Positions 16,886 through 26,693 of a DNA stretch of 52,378 bases are shown here, one piece after another. The stretch lies in the NCBI GenBank assembly GCA_018969485.1, contig JAGWYG010000015.1:1-52378 (forward strand), written 5' to 3'. The notes below the pieces were generated by a model. It was not told where the DNA came from. It searched no databases and saw only the letters and a list, made by a program, of their open reading frames with translations. Within the stretch, counting starts at the first letter, position 1; each line of letters begins with the position of its first letter. A program made the position numbers and the translations under genes. This DNA comes from Chloroflexota bacterium (GTDB lineage Bacteria; Chloroflexota; Chloroflexia; Chloroflexales; Roseiflexaceae).

Positions 16886-17266
16886 TTACTTCTTGACTTT
16901 CTTCTTGATACCGATTGCCTGGCTGCGGCGCCCGCGACGCGTGCGTGAGTTGGTGCGCGTCCGCTGGCCACGGACTGGCATGCCCTTGCGATGGCGCAGG
17001 CCGCGATAACAGCCGATGTCCATCAAGCGCTTGATGTTCATCTGAATCTCGCGGCGAAGATCACCTTCGACGCGGTACTCACGCTCGACGATCTCGCGGA
17101 TACGCCCGACCTCATCCTCGCTCAGGTCGCGTACGCGCCTGGCAGGATCAACATGCGCCCGCTCGAGGACTTTCATCCCGTTCGAGCGTCCGATCCCGTA
17201 GATGTAGGTGATCGCGATCTCAACTTTTTTGCCCCGCGGGATATCGACCCCGGCGATACGTGCCAT
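16886..17266 (-). CDS. rpsM: 30S ribosomal protein S13
   Basis: S13, 126 residues, forms bridges to the 50S subunit and touches the P-site tRNA. The N-terminal [26 protein letters not shown] and the C-terminal [24 protein letters not shown] are typical. AGGAGAG precedes the ATG; rpmJ ends 12 bp upstream. Confidence 0.97.
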   Translation of the reverse strand: MARIAGVDIPRGKKVEIAITYIYGIGRSNGMKVLERAHVDPARRVRDLSEDEVGRIREIVEREYRVEGDLRREIQMNIKRLMDIGCYRGLRHRKGMPVRGQRTRTNSRTRRGRRSQAIGIKKKVKK

Positions 17267-17278
17267 GGTGTAGCTCTC

Positions 17279-17395
17279 CTATCCCTGCCGCTGCTTGTGC
17301 TCTGGCTGTCGGCTGCAGATCACCCGAATGACACCCTTCCGTCGGATCACTCGGCAATATTCGCAGCGTGGTTTGACCGACGCCTGGACTTTCAT
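17279..17395 (-). CDS. rpmJ: 50S ribosomal protein L36
   Basis: A 38-residue gene between infA and rpsM, the standard place. The peptide starts [14 protein letters not shown] and ends KQRQG. Zinc-ribbon ligands are C11, C14, C27 and a His at 33; the zinc-binding (C+) form is therefore encoded. A good GAGGGG lies upstream of the ATG. Confidence 0.95.
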   Translation of the reverse strand: MKVQASVKPRCEYCRVIRRKGVIRVICSRQPEHKQRQG

Positions 17396-17503
17396 GATCC
17401 CCTCCTACCGTACGTGCGATGACTTCCAATGCAGCATATTCACGACCACGCACGCCACCGGACACCCTCACCAGTGGCGGTACGCTCATGTCGGCGAGCG
17501 ACG

Positions 17504-17725
17504 TCACTTGTAGCGGTACGTGATCCGGCCACGCGTCAGGTCGTAAGGCGAAAGCTCGACCAGCACCCGGTCGCCCTTGAGAATGCGGATGTTGTTCATC
17601 CGCATGCGCCCGGAGATGTGCGCCAGCACCTCATGACCGTTCTCGAGTTGCACGCGAAACATCGTGTTCGGCAGCGGCTCCGTGATCGTCCCCTCCATCT
17701 CAATGACGTCTTTGCGCTTCGACAT
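17504..17725 (-). CDS. infA: Translation initiation factor IF-1
   Basis: IF-1, 73 residues, an OB-fold protein that occupies the 30S A site during initiation. Conserved parts are [46 protein letters not shown] and [20 protein letters not shown] 17725 is preceded by AGGAGGGG. The 108-bp gap to rpmJ shows no further ORF. Confidence 0.96.
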   Translation of the reverse strand: MSKRKDVIEMEGTITEPLPNTMFRVQLENGHEVLAHISGRMRMNNIRILKGDRVLVELSPYDLTRGRITYRYK

Positions 17726-17739
17726 ACCCCTCCTGGATA

Positions 17740-18402
17740 TTATGGGTGTCGCGCCGCGACACCGGACAATGCCTTGATCATCACGCCCGTCACGAGCGAG
17801 ATCTCCTGCTGGCCGTCGATTTCGAGCAGCGACCCCTGCTCGCGGAAGTAAGCGATCAGCGGCATGGTCTGCGCGAAGTACACCTCGAGCCGGTGGCGTG
17901 CGGTCTCCATCGTGTCGTCGCTTCGCTGGTAGAGCCGGCCACCACACTCGTCACAGACGTCGAGACGCTTCGACGGAAAATAGTACATATTATACGTCGA
18001 ACCACAGGTTTTGCAAGTTTGCCGTCCTGCAATCCGGCGGAGCAAGACGGCGTCGGGCACTTTCAGATAGATCACCACGTCGATGCGCCGGCCATAGGCT
18101 GCCAGTTCATGCTCGAGCGCACGCGCCTGGTCACGCGTGCGCGGGAAGCCGTCGAACAACACGCCATTGGCACAATCCGGTCGGCTGATCCGCTCGATGA
18201 TCATTTTGATGACCACCTCGTCGGGCACCAGGGCTCCGCGATCCATGTACGACTTGGCCAGCATGCCGAGCTCGGTGCCCTGGCGCAACGCCGCACGGAA
18301 CAGATCGCCGCTTGCGACATGCACCAGCCCGGTATGCTCCTCGAGAACCTTGGCTTGCGTCCCTTTCCCGGCACCTGGCGCACCGAGCAGGATGATATCC
18401 AT
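17740..18402 (-). CDS. adk: Adenylate kinase
   Basis: Interconverts ATP + AMP and 2 ADP. The 220 residues include the P-loop [13 protein letters not shown] (5-17), the AMP site GDLFRAAL and FDGFPRT, and a long LID with four zinc-binding cysteines (CKTC ... CDEC), as in Gram-positive type enzymes. ATG 18402 agrees with the family start; an in-frame ATG at 18426 would add eight residues. It lies between secY and infA; the map gene usually found next to it is missing. Confidence 0.95.
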   Translation of the reverse strand: MDIILLGAPGAGKGTQAKVLEEHTGLVHVASGDLFRAALRQGTELGMLAKSYMDRGALVPDEVVIKMIIERISRPDCANGVLFDGFPRTRDQARALEHELAAYGRRIDVVIYLKVPDAVLLRRIAGRQTCKTCGSTYNMYYFPSKRLDVCDECGGRLYQRSDDTMETARHRLEVYFAQTMPLIAYFREQGSLLEIDGQQEISLVTGVMIKALSGVAARHP

Positions 18403-18451
18403 AGTGCCACTCGCTCTGCTCGTCATTGAGCATCTCGATCAGGGCCGCAGT

Positions 18452-19819
18452 TCATCGCTTGATGAACCCCTCGTAGTTGCGCATCACCATCTGGGCCTCA
18501 ATCTGGCGCAGGGTATCGACCGCGACCCCGACCACGATCAGCAGCGCGGTGGCACCGAGCCCGATCGGAAACCCGGTGATGACCTGGGTGATGAATGGCA
18601 GGACGGCGATACCGCCGAGGAAGAGCGCACCGACGCGCGTGATCCGGCTGACGACAGCATTGAGGTATGTCTCGGTTTGCTTGCCGGGGCGAAACCCGGG
18701 GACGAACCCGCCGTTCTTCTGCAACGAGTCCGGGATGTTCTGCTGGTCGAAGATGACTTTGGTGTAGAAATACGTGAAGAAGTAGACCAGCACGAACAAC
18801 AGCAAGGCATAGATCAGCCCGCCGACCGTCTGTACGTTCCCCTGGACCGACGGACTGAATGTGGCGTAGATGAAGCAGGCGAATTGCTCGAGCCAGCCGG
18901 CACCCGCCGAGGCTACCTGCGTCGGGCAGGCGTATGAGGCGATCGTGCCGGGGAAGATGATGATGCTCTGCGCAAAGATCAATGGGATCATCCCGGCCAT
19001 GTTGACCTTCAGCGGGATGTGGCTGCTCTGCCCGCCATAGACCCGGTTGCCACGCATGCGCTTGGCATATTGCACCGGGATGCGACGCTGGCCTTCATGC
19101 ATCAGCACGATGCCGAGCAATGTCCCGAGCCCGATGACCAGGAACAACAGTACACCGAGAACGTTCTCGAGCCCGCCCAGGTTGATGCTCTCGAACGCCT
19201 GAATGATCAGAGATGGCAGGCCCGATACAATTCCGGCGAAGATGATCATCGAAACGCCATTGCCAATGCCATATGTCTGTATCTGCTCGCCCATCCACAC
19301 CAGCACCATCGAGCCGGCGACCAGCACGATCAGCACGGTAAATGTCGGCAGAAAGTTGTTGACAATGTCGAATGGCGTGAGAAACAGGCTCGCACCGGCA
19401 CCCAGGCTACGCTCCAACGTCAACGTCTGGCCATAAGCCTGGAGGAATGCCATCGGCACCGTCGCATAGAAGACGATGCGATTGAACTTCATCCGGCCCT
19501 GATCACCCTCTTTGCGCATCTCGTCGAGCGCCGGGATGATTGGCTGCAGCAGCTGCATGATGATCTGCGCGGTGATGTACGGATACACCCCCATCGCTGC
19601 GACCGACAGATTTTGCAGTGCGCCGCCGGCGAAGATGTTGAGCAACTGGGCGAGCTGATTCGTCTGCAGCGCCTCGCGCAGCTGCGCGAGCGCCGCAGGA
19701 TCGATGTTCGGCACCGGAATGTGCGCGATCAGACGAAACAGCAGCAGCATTCCCAGCGTGAACACAATTCGCCGACGGAGATCCGGCAGCTGCAACGCGC
19801 TCAGAACCGACTGAAGCAT
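18452..19819 (-). CDS. secY: Protein translocase subunit SecY
   Basis: The 455-residue channel of the Sec translocon with ten predicted membrane helices. Typical blocks: RLIAHIPVPNIDP in the first periplasmic part, GGALQNLSVAAMGVYPYITAQIIMQLLQPIIP (plug and TM2), QRRIPVQYAKR before TM7 and PDSLQKNGGFVPGFRPGKQTE in a cytoplasmic loop. ATG 19819 follows GGGGAG and fits the family start; the open frame upstream overlaps rplO. Proteins such as the beta-helix pair would use this route. Confidence 0.96.
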   Translation of the reverse strand: MLQSVLSALQLPDLRRRIVFTLGMLLLFRLIAHIPVPNIDPAALAQLREALQTNQLAQLLNIFAGGALQNLSVAAMGVYPYITAQIIMQLLQPIIPALDEMRKEGDQGRMKFNRIVFYATVPMAFLQAYGQTLTLERSLGAGASLFLTPFDIVNNFLPTFTVLIVLVAGSMVLVWMGEQIQTYGIGNGVSMIIFAGIVSGLPSLIIQAFESINLGGLENVLGVLLFLVIGLGTLLGIVLMHEGQRRIPVQYAKRMRGNRVYGGQSSHIPLKVNMAGMIPLIFAQSIIIFPGTIASYACPTQVASAGAGWLEQFACFIYATFSPSVQGNVQTVGGLIYALLLFVLVYFFTYFYTKVIFDQQNIPDSLQKNGGFVPGFRPGKQTETYLNAVVSRITRVGALFLGGIAVLPFITQVITGFPIGLGATALLIVVGVAVDTLRQIEAQMVMRNYEGFIKR

Positions 19820-19833
19820 GGGCGTCACTCCCC

Positions 19834-20349
19834 TCAGGCGCCAGTCGACGCGCGCGGGCGCATCGCCTGATTCGGGCCACGGCTGCGGCTGCGCCGCGCA
19901 ACGTCCCACGGTACCTCGACCAGCGCGCCGCCGGCAGCTTCGATCTTGGCGCGCGCGCTCGCGCTGAACTTATGCGCGTGCACCGTGAGGCGACGCGTGA
20001 GCTCGCCCTCACCGAGAATCTTGAGTGGCTGCGCCGCCTCGACCTCACCCGACGCGATCAGCCGCTCGATCGTGACCGTCTCGCCGTCGGGGAGCTCGTT
20101 GAGCTGGCCGACGTTGATCACCTGATAGGCGACGCGCCAGCGATTCTTGAACCCGCGCAGGTAGGGCATGCGTCGAACCATACGGTTCTGACCACCTTCG
20201 AACGTGCGGTAGGGGTTTGGCCCCGAGCGGGCCTTCTGGCCCATCATACCCTTGCCGCCCGTCTTGCCCTTGCCGGAGCCAGGGCCACGGGCGACGCGCT
20301 TGCGTTCACGGCGAGCACCGACGGCCGGCTTCAGATCATGCAGTTTCAT
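19834..20349 (-). CDS. rplO: 50S ribosomal protein L15
   Basis: L15, 171 residues. The basic Gly-rich N-terminus ([26 protein letters not shown]) and FEGGQ...[11 protein letters not shown] are characteristic. A C-terminal extension of about 20 residues rich in Arg/Ser goes past the usual end. ATG 20349 follows AGGAGGG. The rpmD reading frame overlaps the first 14 bases. Confidence 0.95.
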   Translation of the reverse strand: MKLHDLKPAVGARRERKRVARGPGSGKGKTGGKGMMGQKARSGPNPYRTFEGGQNRMVRRMPYLRGFKNRWRVAYQVINVGQLNELPDGETVTIERLIASGEVEAAQPLKILGEGELTRRLTVHAHKFSASARAKIEAAGGALVEVPWDVARRSRSRGPNQAMRPRASTGA

Positions 20350-20602
20350 CGGTTCCCTCCTGGGCGGCGGCAATCACGCGTGGCCGCACGCCTGGCGCAC
20401 GACGGGCCAGCACCGTGTCGTCGGCGACCTCGGCGACCGACACCAGGTGTCGCACATGAAACACCATCCCGCGCACCGCCGGCGTATCGTCATGGAGCAC
20501 CTGGCTCTGCAGCTTACGCAGCCCGAGCGCCCGCACGGTAGCCTTCTGAGTCTTGCTGTATCCGATCGTACTCTTGGTGTACGTGACGAGCAGCTTCGTC
20601 AT
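20336..20602 (-). CDS. rpmD: 50S ribosomal protein L30, C-terminally extended
   Basis: L30 core is about 60 residues ([27 protein letters not shown] ... [12 protein letters not shown]); this one is 88 residues because an extra Ala/Arg/Val-rich tail follows VAEV. The tail runs 14 bp into rplO. The start makes an ATGA overlap with rpsE. Confidence 0.93.
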   Translation of the reverse strand: MTKLLVTYTKSTIGYSKTQKATVRALGLRKLQSQVLHDDTPAVRGMVFHVRHLVSVAEVADDTVLARRAPGVRPRVIAAAQEGTDETA

Positions 20603-21147
20603 GACTGCGCCTCCTGCGCGGCAGGCTCCCGTCGCACCCGCCGCTGATTGAGCTCGTGGGTCGTCATGCCACGGCTACGCGCCTGTGCCGCCAGCGACGT
20701 CAGGGCGCTGAGCGCGAGAAACGTCGCCTTCACCACATTGATCGGGTTGTTGCTACCGTAGCGCTTCGACAACAGATCGCGAATGCCTGCCGCTTCGACC
20801 ACCGGGCGCACACCGCGACCGGCGATGACACCGGTTCCCGGGGCTGCTGGCAGCAGACGCACCTTCGACGACGCATAGCTGGTCTGAACGTCGTGGGCGA
20901 TCGTCGTACCGACCAGCGGCACCGCGATCAAATTCTTGCGCGCCGCCTCGGCGCCCTTACGGATCGCCTCGGGAACCTCGGTCGCCTTGCCCATGCCGAC
21001 GCCGACATGCCCCTTGCCGTCGCCGACCACCACCACCGTGCTGAAGCTGAAGCGGCGCCCGCCCTTGACTACCTTCGAGACACGATTGATCTGCACAACG
21101 CGCTCTTCGAGCTCGAGCTCACTGGCGTTGATGAAAGTTCGCGTCAT
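20599..21147 (-). CDS. rpsE: 30S ribosomal protein S5
   Basis: S5, 182 residues, with the dsRBD-like N-domain ([51 protein letters not shown]) and the C-domain with [19 protein letters not shown]. It helps keep decoding accuracy. ATG 21147 is used; a GTG one codon upstream lies too near the GGAGGAG. Confidence 0.96.
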   Translation of the reverse strand: MTRTFINASELELEERVVQINRVSKVVKGGRRFSFSTVVVVGDGKGHVGVGMGKATEVPEAIRKGAEAARKNLIAVPLVGTTIAHDVQTSYASSKVRLLPAAPGTGVIAGRGVRPVVEAAGIRDLLSKRYGSNNPINVVKATFLALSALTSLAAQARSRGMTTHELNQRRVRREPAAQEAQS

Positions 21148-21158
21148 CACTCCTCCAA

Positions 21159-21524
21159 TCAGAAGCTCAGCCCACCCTCACGCGCTGCATCGGCAAGCGC
21201 CCGGACGCGACCGTGATAGTGGAACCCGCCACGGTCGAAGACAACCTGCTCGATGCCCGCAGCCCGCGCCCGATCCGCAATCGCAGATCCGACCGCCTGG
21301 GCCTTCTCAGTCTTCGTCTTGCCAGCCAGGCCCGGCGCCAGGCTGTTGTCGATGCTCGAAGCCGCCGCCAGCGTCCGGCCAAGGACATCGTCGATGACCT
21401 GGGCATAGATATGCGCGCTGCTGCGGAAGACGCTCAGCCGCGGGCGGCCGGTGCCGCCGAAGACCCGTCGCCGCACGCGCCGGTGGCGGCGGATGCGCAA
21501 CTCACGCGGTGTTCGCTTTGCCAT
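21159..21524 (-). CDS. rplR: 50S ribosomal protein L18
   Basis: L18, 121 residues, binds 5S rRNA together with L5. The basic N-terminus and [20 protein letters not shown], then [28 protein letters not shown], match the family closely. Fifteen bp separate it from rplF. Confidence 0.96.
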   Translation of the reverse strand: MAKRTPRELRIRRHRRVRRRVFGGTGRPRLSVFRSSAHIYAQVIDDVLGRTLAAASSIDNSLAPGLAGKTKTEKAQAVGSAIADRARAAGIEQVVFDRGGFHYHGRVRALADAAREGGLSF

Positions 21525-21539
21525 GGCACCCCTCCCGCC

Positions 21540-22103
21540 TTACTTGGTCTTGCCAGTCTTGCCGGCCTTGCGTCGGACACGCTCACCCTGGTACTTGATA
21601 CCATAGCCCTTGTACGGCTCGGGCGGGCGCAGTGCGCGCAGCTTGGCCGCTTCTTCGCCGACGAGCTGCTTGTCGATCCCACGGATGACGAGCTGCTGCG
21701 GCTCATTGGCGCTCCGCCGGTCACGCACCTCGAATGCGATCCCGTCGGGTGCTACCACGCGAATGGGATGCGAGAAACCCACCTGCAGCACGACATTCCT
21801 GCCCTCGCGCGAAGCGCGGAAGCCGATGCCGGCGATCTCGAGCACGCGCTCATAGCCGCGCGTCACCCCCTCGACCATGTTGGCGAGCAGGCTGCGCGTC
21901 AGCCCATGCAGGGCGCGCTCCCGATTACTGTCACCCGGCCGGGTCACCGTGACCACACCAGCCGACTGGGCGATCGTCACGCCCGCGGGTAGCTGCTGCT
22001 GCAGCGTACCCTTGGGTCCCTTCACCACCGCATGATTCGTCGGTGACAGCGTGATCTCCACGCCCGACGGCACGGGGATCGGTTTGCGTCCAATACGCGA
22101 CAT
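21540..22103 (-). CDS. rplF: 50S ribosomal protein L6
   Basis: L6, 187 residues, near the sarcin-ricin loop. Start [15 protein letters not shown], central [21 protein letters not shown] and the C-terminal [25 protein letters not shown] are diagnostic. ATG 22103 has GGGAGG upstream; the longer open frame extends back into rpsH and is rejected. Confidence 0.96.
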   Translation of the reverse strand: MSRIGRKPIPVPSGVEITLSPTNHAVVKGPKGTLQQQLPAGVTIAQSAGVVTVTRPGDSNRERALHGLTRSLLANMVEGVTRGYERVLEIAGIGFRASREGRNVVLQVGFSHPIRVVAPDGIAFEVRDRRSANEPQQLVIRGIDKQLVGEEAAKLRALRPPEPYKGYGIKYQGERVRRKAGKTGKTK

Positions 22104-22116
22104 CGCTACCTCCCCG

Positions 22117-22515
22117 TCACCAGACGTAACACAGAACTTCGCCGCCCACATGTGCCTGCCACGCCTCGTGGCCAGCCATCACGCCCTTGGGCGTCGAGAG
22201 AATGCTCAGGCCCAGACCGCCACGAACCCGGGGGATCTCTGCCCGACCCGAGTACACCCGCAGGCCTGGCTTACTCACGCGCTTCAGCCCCGTGATCACC
22301 GGCTGGCGGTCGGGGGTGTATTTCAGTCGAATGACGATCGTATCGCGCGGCGTGCCGGGTTGCACCTCAAAGTCGTGGATGAAACCCTCGCTCTTGAGAA
22401 TCTGCGCAATCGCGACCTTCATTTTGGAAGACGGGATGGGCACCGTCGCGTGCCGCGCCATGCACGCGTTGCGGATGCGCGTCAGCATATCTGCAATCGG
22501 ATCATTCACGCTCAC
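22117..22515 (-). CDS. rpsH: 30S ribosomal protein S8
   Basis: S8, 132 residues, the usual length. A GTG start at 22515 ([17 protein letters not shown]) is chosen: GGAGGA lies 5 nt before it and it matches the family N-terminus. The C-terminus ([31 protein letters not shown] ... GEVLCYVW) is typical. In enterobacteria S8 represses the spc operon by binding rplE mRNA; whether it does so here is unknown. Confidence 0.95.
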   Translation of the reverse strand: MSVNDPIADMLTRIRNACMARHATVPIPSSKMKVAIAQILKSEGFIHDFEVQPGTPRDTIVIRLKYTPDRQPVITGLKRVSKPGLRVYSGRAEIPRVRGGLGLSILSTPKGVMAGHEAWQAHVGGEVLCYVW

Positions 22516-22562
22516 AGCATTCCTCCATCGATCTCCAGAGGCTACCAGCGAACATCCCAGCG

Positions 22563-22748
22563 TCACCAGCTCGACTTGGTCACGCCAGGAATCAGTCCGC
22601 GGAGTGCGTGCTCGCGGAAGCAGATGCGACACATGCCAAACTTCCGCATGTAGGCGCGCGATCGACCACAGACCCGACAACGATTGTACCCACGCACGGC
22701 AAATTTGGGCGTGCGCTGCGCTTTGACGATCAGCGATGTCTTCGCCAA
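22563..22748 (-). CDS. rpsZ: 30S ribosomal protein S14, zinc type
   Basis: The short, zinc-binding S14 (61 residues). Cysteines in [22 protein letters not shown] give the CxxC ... CxxC ligand set. This C+ form is dependent on zinc; no zinc-free copy is present in the window. Confidence 0.95.
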   Translation of the reverse strand: MAKTSLIVKAQRTPKFAVRGYNRCRVCGRSRAYMRKFGMCRICFREHALRGLIPGVTKSSW

Positions 22749-22805
22749 TGGGGACTCCTTACTGCCTGCTCAGGCTGGTGAACGTGGCGACGTTCCTGGC
22801 ACTGA

Positions 22806-23348
22806 CTAATCACGGAATGGCATTCCCAGGCGCTTCAGCAACGCATACCCCTGATCGTCGTCGCGCGCAGTCGTGACGATGGCGACCTCGAGGCCACGCA
22901 GTTTGTCGACTTTGTCGTACTCGATCTCAGGGAACAGAATCTGCTCGCGCAGGCCCAGACTATAGTTGCCGCGGCCATCGAAGGAACGCCGGCTGACACC
23001 CCGGAAGTCACGGACGCGTGGCAGCGCGATGTTCATCAGACGGTCAAGAAAATCATGCATGCGTGGGCCACGCAGCGTGACCATCGCACCGATCGCCATG
23101 CCTTCGCGCAACTTGAAGTTGGCGATCGACTTGCGGGCACGCGTGACGACGGGCTTCTGGCCAGCGATCAGCGTCAGGTCGCCGACGGCCGCCTCCAGCG
23201 CCTTCGCGTTCTGGATCGCCTCTCCAAGACCAATGTTGAGCACTGCCTTGACCAGGCGCGGCGCCTGCATGACCGAGCTATACCGGTACTCCTGGATCAG
23301 AGCCGGCAGTACGTCATCGATGTATTTCTGTTGCAGCCGAGTAGCCAT
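22806..23348 (-). CDS. rplE: 50S ribosomal protein L5
   Basis: L5, 180 residues, binds 5S rRNA and contacts P-site tRNA. Seen are [43 protein letters not shown] and the [23 protein letters not shown] ending. Gap to rpsZ is 57 bp. Confidence 0.96.
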   Translation of the reverse strand: MATRLQQKYIDDVLPALIQEYRYSSVMQAPRLVKAVLNIGLGEAIQNAKALEAAVGDLTLIAGQKPVVTRARKSIANFKLREGMAIGAMVTLRGPRMHDFLDRLMNIALPRVRDFRGVSRRSFDGRGNYSLGLREQILFPEIEYDKVDKLRGLEVAIVTTARDDDQGYALLKRLGMPFRD

Positions 23349-23418
23349 ATCTTCTCCTCAAGGGCTTGGAGTGCGCCAGACGCTGCTCCGGCCTTGACCC
23401 ATCCGACGCCTTGCCTGA

Positions 23419-23754
23419 TCACACCGGCTCGATGGTGGCGTCGCAGACTTTGCAGTAGCGCACCTTGCGCTGACGCCCGCGCGAATCGAGTTCCTCGAGG
23501 AACCGTGCTCCGGTACGCACGGCCCTGCCACAATGCGGGCAGATCAACATCACGTTCGAGGCGGACAACGGCGCAGCGCGCTCGATGATGCCGCCAGGCT
23601 TGCCGATGCCCCGCTGCTTGGTGTGACGCTTGATGATGTTGATTCCGTCAACCACCACGCGCCCGGCACCGGGATCGACCATGTTCACCTTACCGCGCTT
23701 TCCGCGATCTTTCCCTGCGATGATCAGGACTTCATCGCCAGTTTTGACGTGCAT
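23419..23754 (-). CDS. rplX: 50S ribosomal protein L24
   Basis: L24, 111 residues, one of the two 23S assembly initiators. The KOW motif GDEVLIIAGKDRGKRGKV and NIIKRHTKQ are clear. Four cysteines (CPHC ... CKVC) form a likely zinc knuckle. ATG 23754 is preferred over 23772 because GAGGGAG is placed before it and the family starts MHVKTGD. Confidence 0.93.
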   Translation of the reverse strand: MHVKTGDEVLIIAGKDRGKRGKVNMVDPGAGRVVVDGINIIKRHTKQRGIGKPGGIIERAAPLSASNVMLICPHCGRAVRTGARFLEELDSRGRQRKVRYCKVCDATIEPV

Positions 23755-23808
23755 CACTCCCTCACTTGCCATAGCCGCCGGATGGCTGCCCCAGCCGGCA
23801 CACCGGCG

Positions 23809-24177
23809 CTAGAGCACTTCCGGCGCCAGCGAAATGATGCGCATGAACGCACGCTCGCGCAACTCGCGCGCCACTGGGCCGAAGATACGCGTACCGCGCG
23901 GGTTGTTGTCCTTGTTGATGATCACCGCAGCATTGTCATCGAACCGGATGTGTGAACCATCCGGACGGCCATACTCTTTGGCCGTACGCACGATGACCGC
24001 CCGAACAACCTCACCCTTCTTCACCGCGCCGCCCGGCGTGGCTTCCTTGACTGAGGCGACGATGATGTCACCGACACGACCATACCTGACGCGCGACCCG
24101 CCCATGACACGAATGCACATGATCTCGCGCGCACCGGTATTGTCGGCCACCTTCAGCCGCGTCTGTTGCTGAACCAT
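23809..24177 (-). CDS. rplN: 50S ribosomal protein L14
   Basis: L14, 122 residues, at the subunit interface. [27 protein letters not shown] and the C-terminal [28 protein letters not shown] are canonical. It begins 3 bp after rpsQ. Confidence 0.97.
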   Translation of the reverse strand: MVQQQTRLKVADNTGAREIMCIRVMGGSRVRYGRVGDIIVASVKEATPGGAVKKGEVVRAVIVRTAKEYGRPDGSHIRFDDNAAVIINKDNNPRGTRIFGPVARELRERAFMRIISLAPEVL

Positions 24178-24180
24178 GGC

Positions 24181-24438
24181 TCATTGCTCCTCAACGCGCT
24201 TGATGATCTCGACCACTTCCCAGCGCTTGGTCTTGCTGAGCGGTCGTGTCTCGCCAATGCGTACAATATCGCCGATGCCGCAGACATTCTGCTCGTCATG
24301 CGCATGGAATGTGTTCGTCTTGCGAATGATCTTGCGATACAGCGGGTGCGGCTTGAGATAGTCGACGGCAACGACGACCGACTTCTCCATCTTGTTGCTC
24401 ACCACCCGGCCGACTTTGAACTGTCGACGTGCCGTCAT
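24181..24438 (-). CDS. rpsQ: 30S ribosomal protein S17
   Basis: S17, 85 residues, an OB-fold 16S-binding protein. [41 protein letters not shown] and the [21 protein letters not shown] block are diagnostic. Three bp separate it from rpmC. Confidence 0.96.
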   Translation of the reverse strand: MTARRQFKVGRVVSNKMEKSVVVAVDYLKPHPLYRKIIRKTNTFHAHDEQNVCGIGDIVRIGETRPLSKTKRWEVVEIIKRVEEQ

Positions 24439-24441
24439 GTG

Positions 24442-24648
24442 TCACTCCTGCGCTGCTATGCCGAGCTCGCGCTCACGGAGGATGGTCAGCAAGCGTGCGA
24501 TCTCACGCCGCACCACCCGCTGGCGCGCGGTAGCGGTCAAATTCCCCACGACCTGCTGAAACCGCAGGTTGAAGATTTCCTCGCGGTACTCGCGGATCTG
24601 ATTGCGCAGCGCGGCATCATCGAGGTTGCGCAGCTCTTGCAGCTTCAC
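24442..24648 (-). CDS. rpmC: 50S ribosomal protein L29
   Basis: L29, 68 residues, a two-helix protein at the peptide exit where trigger factor and SRP dock. [31 protein letters not shown] is the conserved start. Its ATG overlaps the rplP stop (ATGA). Confidence 0.95.
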   Translation of the reverse strand: MKLQELRNLDDAALRNQIREYREEIFNLRFQQVVGNLTATARQRVVRREIARLLTILRERELGIAAQE

Positions 24649-25088
24649 TCGGTGGCCTCCACAGCAGTTGGCTCCACGACATCTTCCTTGCCGATAATCT
24701 TGCAGCGAATGGGCATCTTCTGGGCGGCGAGGCGCAGCGCCTCCTGGGCGATCTCGGGGCGCACGCCGCCGAGCTCGAACATCACCCGCCCGGGCTTGAT
24801 CACGGCGACGTAGTGATCGACTGCGCCCTTGCCCGAACCCATGCGAGTCTCGGCGGGCTTGGCAGTGACTGGCTTGTCCGGGAAGATCCGGATCCAGACC
24901 TTGCCACCGCGCTTGACGTGATGGGAGATGGCACGGCGTGCCGCCTCAATCTGTCGACTGGTGACCCAGGTGGCTTCGAGGGCCATCAGGCCAAAGTCGC
25001 CAAACGCGACCGAGTTTCCACGCTGCGCCATGCCTTTGGTGCGGCCGCGCTGCTGTTTGCGGTATTTCATGCGCTTGGGCATCAGCAT
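24645..25088 (-). CDS. rplP: 50S ribosomal protein L16
   Basis: L16, 147 residues, near the peptidyl transferase centre. [19 protein letters not shown], the central [28 protein letters not shown] and [12 protein letters not shown] are typical. ATG 25088 follows GGAG by 7 nt; ten more codons upstream are unlikely to be used. It overlaps rpmC by 4 bp. Confidence 0.96.
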   Translation of the reverse strand: MLMPKRMKYRKQQRGRTKGMAQRGNSVAFGDFGLMALEATWVTSRQIEAARRAISHHVKRGGKVWIRIFPDKPVTAKPAETRMGSGKGAVDHYVAVIKPGRVMFELGGVRPEIAQEALRLAAQKMPIRCKIIGKEDVVEPTAVEATE

Positions 25089-25144
25089 CGTTGTTCTCCT
25101 TGCCCGTACGTCTGCCATGCGGCCGACGCACGCAGCATCCTGGC

Positions 25145-25993
25145 TCAGCCGCGCCCGCGCGGTTGCCGAGTGCCACCACCACCACCGCCGCCGGCGCCAC
25201 GGCCACCACGGCCCGCGCCGCCCGGCGCGCCCGCCGATGCACCGCCTGGTGCCGCGCCACGATCGTTGCCACGGCCCGCACGGCGGCGTGGCCGCTCGTC
25301 GTCGGCGGCACCGAGCGGCTTGCGCGCCTGAGTCGGCGCGACGACCGTCTGCAATGCGCCCGACGCATCACGGAAGACCTCGCCCTTGTAGATCCAGACC
25401 TTCACGCCGATCCGGCCGAAGGTCGTGTGCGCGTGCACAGTGGCGTAGTCGATGTCGGCACGCAGCGTGTGCAGCGGCACGCGACCATCGCGCTCCCAGG
25501 CGATACGCGCCATGTCGGCACCCGCGAGCCGCCCCGAGCACTTGATCTTCACGCCCTGCGCGCCCAGCCGGATGGCACGCTGGACCGCCTGCTTCATCGC
25601 GCGCTTGTACGACACGCGCTTGTTGATCTGCTCGGCGATGCTTTCGGCCACCAACTGCGCCTCAAGTTCGGGCTGGCTGATCTCCTGGATGTTCAGCTTG
25701 ATCCGCTTGCCCGTGGCCTTCTCAAGGTCGTTCTTCAACGCCTCGACCTTCTGGCCACCCTTGCCGATGACCATGCCGGGCTTGGCAGCAAAGACCCACA
25801 GGTCGATGCGATTGGCCGAGCGCTCGAGCTCGATGCGGGCCACGCCGGCGCCGGTCAACGCCTTCATGATCCTGGCGCGCAGCTCAATGTCCTGATGCAA
25901 CTGGTCGGCATAGCCGCGCTCGGCATACCAGCGCGACTGCCAGCTCTTGATGTATCCGACACGGAAGCCGATCGGGTGTACCTTTCGTCCCAT
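25145..25993 (-). CDS. rpsC: 30S ribosomal protein S3 with Gly-rich C-terminal tail
   Basis: S3, 282 residues, longer than the common 210-240. The N-domain ([18 protein letters not shown]), KH domain ([17 protein letters not shown]) and C-domain ([42 protein letters not shown]) are intact. The last 50 or so residues are a Gly/Arg/Ala low-complexity tail with a run of seven glycines. The tail is RG-rich, which suggests an unstructured RNA-contacting extension. Confidence 0.95.
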   Translation of the reverse strand: MGRKVHPIGFRVGYIKSWQSRWYAERGYADQLHQDIELRARIMKALTGAGVARIELERSANRIDLWVFAAKPGMVIGKGGQKVEALKNDLEKATGKRIKLNIQEISQPELEAQLVAESIAEQINKRVSYKRAMKQAVQRAIRLGAQGVKIKCSGRLAGADMARIAWERDGRVPLHTLRADIDYATVHAHTTFGRIGVKVWIYKGEVFRDASGALQTVVAPTQARKPLGAADDERPRRRAGRGNDRGAAPGGASAGAPGGAGRGGRGAGGGGGGGTRQPRGRG

Positions 25994-25998
25994 GCGTT

Positions 25999-26346
25999 CT
26001 AGCCCTCCTCACCGTCGACGACGATCACGGTGATGTGCGTCGTGCGCTTGCGAATGCGATCAGCGCGTCCGCGTGCGCGCGGCATGATCCGCTTGAACGC
26101 CGGACCCTCGTCGGCATAGATCGTGCCGACCTTCAGCTCGTCGGACACCATGTCGAAGTTCTCGGTGGCGTTTGCCGCTGCCGAACGAATCGTACGGGCG
26201 ACTTCGATCGCCGCCCGGTGGGGCATGTAGCGCAGGATGGCCAGCGCTTGCGAGACCGGCTTGCCACGAACCAGATCCATCACCGGCCGCACTTTGGTCG
26301 GCGAGATCCGCACATATTTCGTAATCGCTTTTGCTTCCATCGTCAT
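25999..26346 (-). CDS. rplV: 50S ribosomal protein L22
   Basis: L22, 115 residues, lines the exit tunnel. [24 protein letters not shown], the [12 protein letters not shown] stretch and the basic hairpin [24 protein letters not shown] are typical. ATG 26346 and a second in-frame ATG at 26340 are both possible. The gene starts 48 bp after rpsS. Confidence 0.95.
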   Translation of the reverse strand: MTMEAKAITKYVRISPTKVRPVMDLVRGKPVSQALAILRYMPHRAAIEVARTIRSAAANATENFDMVSDELKVGTIYADEGPAFKRIMPRARGRADRIRKRTTHITVIVVDGEEG

Positions 26347-26394
26347 CGCCCTGCTGCGAGACGGCGCACACCGGAATGCCCGGCGCCGGCGCCG

Positions 26395-26682
26395 CTACTT
26401 CATCTTCCCACGCTTGTCGGCTTTCTTGCCACCGTGACCACGAAACAACCGGGTTGGCGCAAACTCGCCGAGCTTGTGCCCGACCATGTTCTCCGTGATG
26501 TAGACGGGCACGTGCCGCCGGCCATCGTGTACCGCGATCGTGTGGCCCACCATCTGCGGGAAGATCGTCGAATCGCGCGACCAGGTGCGCAAGACCCGTC
26601 GCTCATTCGAGCGATTGAGGCCCTCGATCCGATCGAGCAGCCGGTCGTCGACATAGGGGCCCTTCTTGGATGAACGCGACAT
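26395..26682 (-). CDS. rpsS: 30S ribosomal protein S19
   Basis: S19, 95 residues, in the 30S head. [41 protein letters not shown] and [20 protein letters not shown] are conserved. ATG 26682 has AAGGAG 7 nt upstream; the 33-residue longer frame is discarded. Confidence 0.96.
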   Translation of the reverse strand: MSRSSKKGPYVDDRLLDRIEGLNRSNERRVLRTWSRDSTIFPQMVGHTIAVHDGRRHVPVYITENMVGHKLGEFAPTRLFRGHGGKKADKRGKMK

Positions 26683-26693
26683 CCTCTCACTCC

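Noticed and set aside
19019-19870. Long plus-strand ORF opposite secY
   Set aside because: Composition mirrors the secY codons, no ribosome site and no family match; a shadow frame.
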